DNA from: Bacillota bacterium
GTDB taxonomy: Bacteria > Bacillota > Clostridia > Lachnospirales > Lachnospiraceae
NCBI GenBank assembly: GCA_023435895.1
Contig: JAEZLH010000034.1
Coordinates: forward strand, 1 to 64,000
Length of the DNA stretch: 64,000 nucleotides
Direction of reading: 5' to 3'
The notes under the pieces are model-generated. The model saw nothing but the letters and a program-made list of their open reading frames with translations, was not told the DNA's origin and did no database searches. The position numbers and the translations under genes were made by a program. Every line of letters begins with the position of its first letter. Position 1 is the first letter of the stretch. Shown piece by piece: positions 62,801 to 64,000 of the stretch.

Positions 62801-64000
62801 TCCATGAGAATACAATTCGACGTTTTATGGAGCGTTTTGAGAATTTATTAATAAATGCTATATCACAGCAGGAATGTGAAATTGGAAATCTGGAGTTTTA
62901 TGGGGATAAGGAAAAAGAGAACATTCTCAAAATGGTAGGTAATATTGAACAAAAGATAGGTTTTGGAACGGTAGATTCTATGTTTCATAACTGTGTATTG
63001 GAAAATGAAGATAGCGTAGCACTAGAATTTTGGAATGAAGAAAACATAAAACAAACGTTGACTTATGGGGAATTAAATGAAAGAGCCAATGATGTAGCCA
63101 CATATTTAAGTAAAAATAGCATCCAGCCAGGTAATGTTGTAGGTGTTTATATGAATAAAATACATAACGCAATTATTACAATGCTAGGCGTTTTAAAAAC
63201 TGGAGCCGCGTTTCTACCCATTGGTGTAGGATATTATTCACCGAATCTAGTTGAAACAATGGTAAAAAACAGCGAAATGAAAATGCTTATTTCAGAGGAA
63301 AGCAATGATAAAGACATAAATACTGTCATAGAGAAGCTGGAAAACAGGGCGGGTACCGCACTTAAGGTTATTCGTTATGAAGCTATCCCTCAGCAGACAG
63401 ATAGGAATACCCTGGGAAGGACTTTATATGGTGAGCATGATGAGGAGAGTTTAGCATATATCATTTATACTTCAGGAACAACAGGTGTTCCGAAAGGAGT
63501 TATGCTAAAGCACAAGGGGTTGGTGAATATTGCACAAGCAATGAAACATGAGATGGAAATTACAAGAGAGAAACGTGTACTGCAATTTTCATCATTAAGC
63601 TTTGATATGTCGGTGTGGGAAATATATACAACCTTACTTAACGGTGCAACACTATGTATTTTAAATCGTACGGATTCCCGCAGGAATGAGGTTGAAAAAT
63701 TCCTGAAGGATGAAACTATTCAAGTAGCAACCTTAACTCCATCACTACTCAAGGTAATGGACTCGGAGGAATTGCCAAGTTTGAAGGTCATTGTTTGTGC
63801 AGGAGAAAGTTGCTCGAAAGAATTGATTGACAAATGGAATTTAAACAGAAAGTTTATTAATGCATATGGACCAACAGAAACCACCATATGTGCAACTTTA
63901 CATATAGTAAGGGATAAAAATGCAAGGAATATTGGAAAGCCAATTCGAAACACCACTTGTTATGTTTTAGATGAAAACAGGAATATTTGTCCAATTGGAA
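59803..64000 (+). CDS. Second NRPS, cut off by the window end
   Basis: It starts at ATG 59803 after GGAGGGG and stays open for 1399 codons to the edge. Order seen: A (~1-515; YTSGSTGKPKAIIG, MYGSTETTM), PCP (Ser556 in IGGHSLNIM), C (~615-1045; HHIIGDA at 736-742), then an A domain from ~1060 (YTSGTTGVPKGVML ~1221, NAYGPTETTICATL ~1353). It begins with A, so it takes its first condensation from the C domain that ends the upstream synthetase. The first A pocket reads D-P-R-H-L-A-M-M-I, which I cannot assign. The second reads D-M-W-T-V-A-A-I-C, near the Phe code of GrsA. There is no E domain in this module, so residue 2 should be L. Confidence 0.93.
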   Translation, partial: MDEKLIFQQSMYESLHEFYSRRAISYAGKEYSYEEVDKRSEQILDMLRGKGLKKSDQVILFMEDRADLLISIIACLKGAYIFIPFDTDYSVQRLANMYNAIDGKLILSDKANYSRIKDIIGRTPEYNQLLLLEDIIWKNDELKKSEYNEALYTPDDPIYIFYTSGSTGKPKAIIGRNKSLLHFINWEIETFPGWKNAVVSQLTTPCHDPILRDLFVALFSGGTVAIPRNKEVILNMDKLVKWIDTMKVTHIHCTPSLFKAMVENKLSEDTFKELRYILMAGEKLNRKALKEWYGIFQDRVTLVNMYGSTETTMIKTYYIIGMKDIEKESIPIGKPMKGAKTIILDEHKKVCPKGIIGEIYIRTPYRSLGYYNQSLNEECFIVNPFSDSSTDILYKTGDLGKILEDGNIQFHGRIDRQVKIRGIRVELGEVEKYISLFDGVKEACVVMKQVQNADKIMVAFYTAEGKIDQEELKKFLNERMSDNIIPVSYIHLVEIPLLSNGKTNYKALEEYRIELVNDIKKPRNAIEEKMADIWKDILGIEEVGINQNFLHIGGHSLNIMTMIAKISREFNVELSLSDIFANATIEHLAHIIAESGQVVVGEKIVPMNHIKIFPLSDTQKRMYAIWRTNVDSTVYNMPAAYWVKGDIDKEKLEKAIGKVIREHKAFQVRFIQVNDKVQQELVDNISFALETADIEENDVEAFIHRFIRPFNLESTPLIRGALVRAGEQYLFIIDIHHIIGDALSMEIMIKQIVDEYSGIEMSKVNYQYTDYCNWNTRYHESNAYKKQEEFWLDLFKDTPPILNIKTDYERSHGNDNKGKLLYFDMKLELMDKVYDYAAKNYITPNLLFFAVYVLLLYRYSGQNDITVGTIVAGRTRHEESDIIGPFINTLALRNKFNKKISFHSFLQLIKNNTIEAYENQEYAFNQLVECLKIPHEAGRNPLFDYVYDFQNENKQQFKLKELEFTPIKLKTDNARFDFCLHITELNRVFSCGIEYKTGLFHENTIRRFMERFENLLINAISQQECEIGNLEFYGDKEKENILKMVGNIEQKIGFGTVDSMFHNCVLENEDSVALEFWNEENIKQTLTYGELNERANDVATYLSKNSIQPGNVVGVYMNKIHNAIITMLGVLKTGAAFLPIGVGYYSPNLVETMVKNSEMKMLISEESNDKDINTVIEKLENRAGTALKVIRYEAIPQQTDRNTLGRTLYGEHDEESLAYIIYTSGTTGVPKGVMLKHKGLVNIAQAMKHEMEITREKRVLQFSSLSFDMSVWEIYTTLLNGATLCILNRTDSRRNEVEKFLKDETIQVATLTPSLLKVMDSEELPSLKVIVCAGESCSKELIDKWNLNRKFINAYGPTETTICATLHIVRDKNARNIGKPIRNTTCYVLDENRNICPIG

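Noticed and set aside
1..64000. CRISPR arrays, tRNA or rRNA genes, riboswitches and insertion sequences
   Set aside because: No regularly spaced repeats, tRNA cloverleaf, conserved rRNA segments, recognisable riboswitch core or transposase were found by reading; short RNAs could still be missed.

Overview
The window reads as the chromosome of an anaerobic, low-GC, probably spore-forming Firmicute of the Clostridia, most likely Lachnospiraceae-like. This is inferred from the A+T-rich sequence, strong AGGAGG ribosome sites, TTG/GTG starts, a LysM-GH18 spore-hydrolase-type protein, CUT1 sugar ABC genes without their own ATPase, GHKL/LytTR agr genes and the style of the regulators. No rRNA, tRNA, CRISPR array or intact insertion sequence was seen.

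Left part (1-34 kb) is ordinary accessory chromosome. It holds a GC-richer secreted protein (107-1426, minus strand), two small proteins (2.0-2.8 kb), and a sugar-use operon (3.2-10.95 kb). That operon encodes a binding lipoprotein, two permeases, two class II aldolases, an ADP-dependent sugar kinase, an RpiR regulator and a D-lyxose-isomerase-like cupin. Next come a decayed FtsX-type permease, a DinG-family helicase, uridine kinase, a LysM-GH18 protein whose catalytic Glu looks replaced, an amidohydrolase and a giant MMPL transporter. The transporter is divergent from a two-component system, and both promoters carry the same TTAAT-N5-TTAAT/TTTAT box at the same distance from the -10. A copper/heavy-metal block (25.1-31.8 kb) follows: an HMA-SafE-cupredoxin fusion, a tiny membrane protein, an HxlR regulator, CopA, a lipoprotein and CopZ. 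TetR and SDR genes and a truncated flavodoxin-like gene close this half.

Right part (34.9-64 kb, running off the edge) is the main discovery: an agr-type quorum-sensing locus joined to a lipopeptide biosynthetic cluster. agrA-agrC end in a terminator. agrD (51 aa) and agrB then start a new transcription unit, and no terminator is visible between agrB and the biosynthetic genes. Those genes run in one direction with gaps under 80 nt or overlaps: LuxD-like acyltransferase, nitrilase-family amidase, Sfp-type PPTase, NodU/CmcH-type carbamoyltransferase, SGNH-hydrolase-like protein, type II thioesterase, free-standing malonyltransferase, a 3928-aa PKS-NRPS hybrid, an asparagine synthase, and a second NRPS cut by the window end.

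The hybrid enzyme reads FAAL-ACP-KS-(no AT)-ACP-aminotransferase-C-A-PCP-E-C. This is the architecture of the iturin/mycosubtilin synthetase MycA, and the separate malonyltransferase matches FenF. The proposed logic is as follows. The LuxD-like enzyme frees a fatty acid and the FAAL adenylates it. The KS extends it with malonate delivered in trans, and the aminotransferase turns the beta-keto group into a beta-amine. The NRPS then adds residues, the first predicted to be D-Tyr. The product would be a beta-amino fatty acid lipopeptide, possibly carbamoylated, made under agr control. It is not a copy of the iturin assembly: an E domain sits in module 1, the predicted residues differ, and the tailoring genes are extra.
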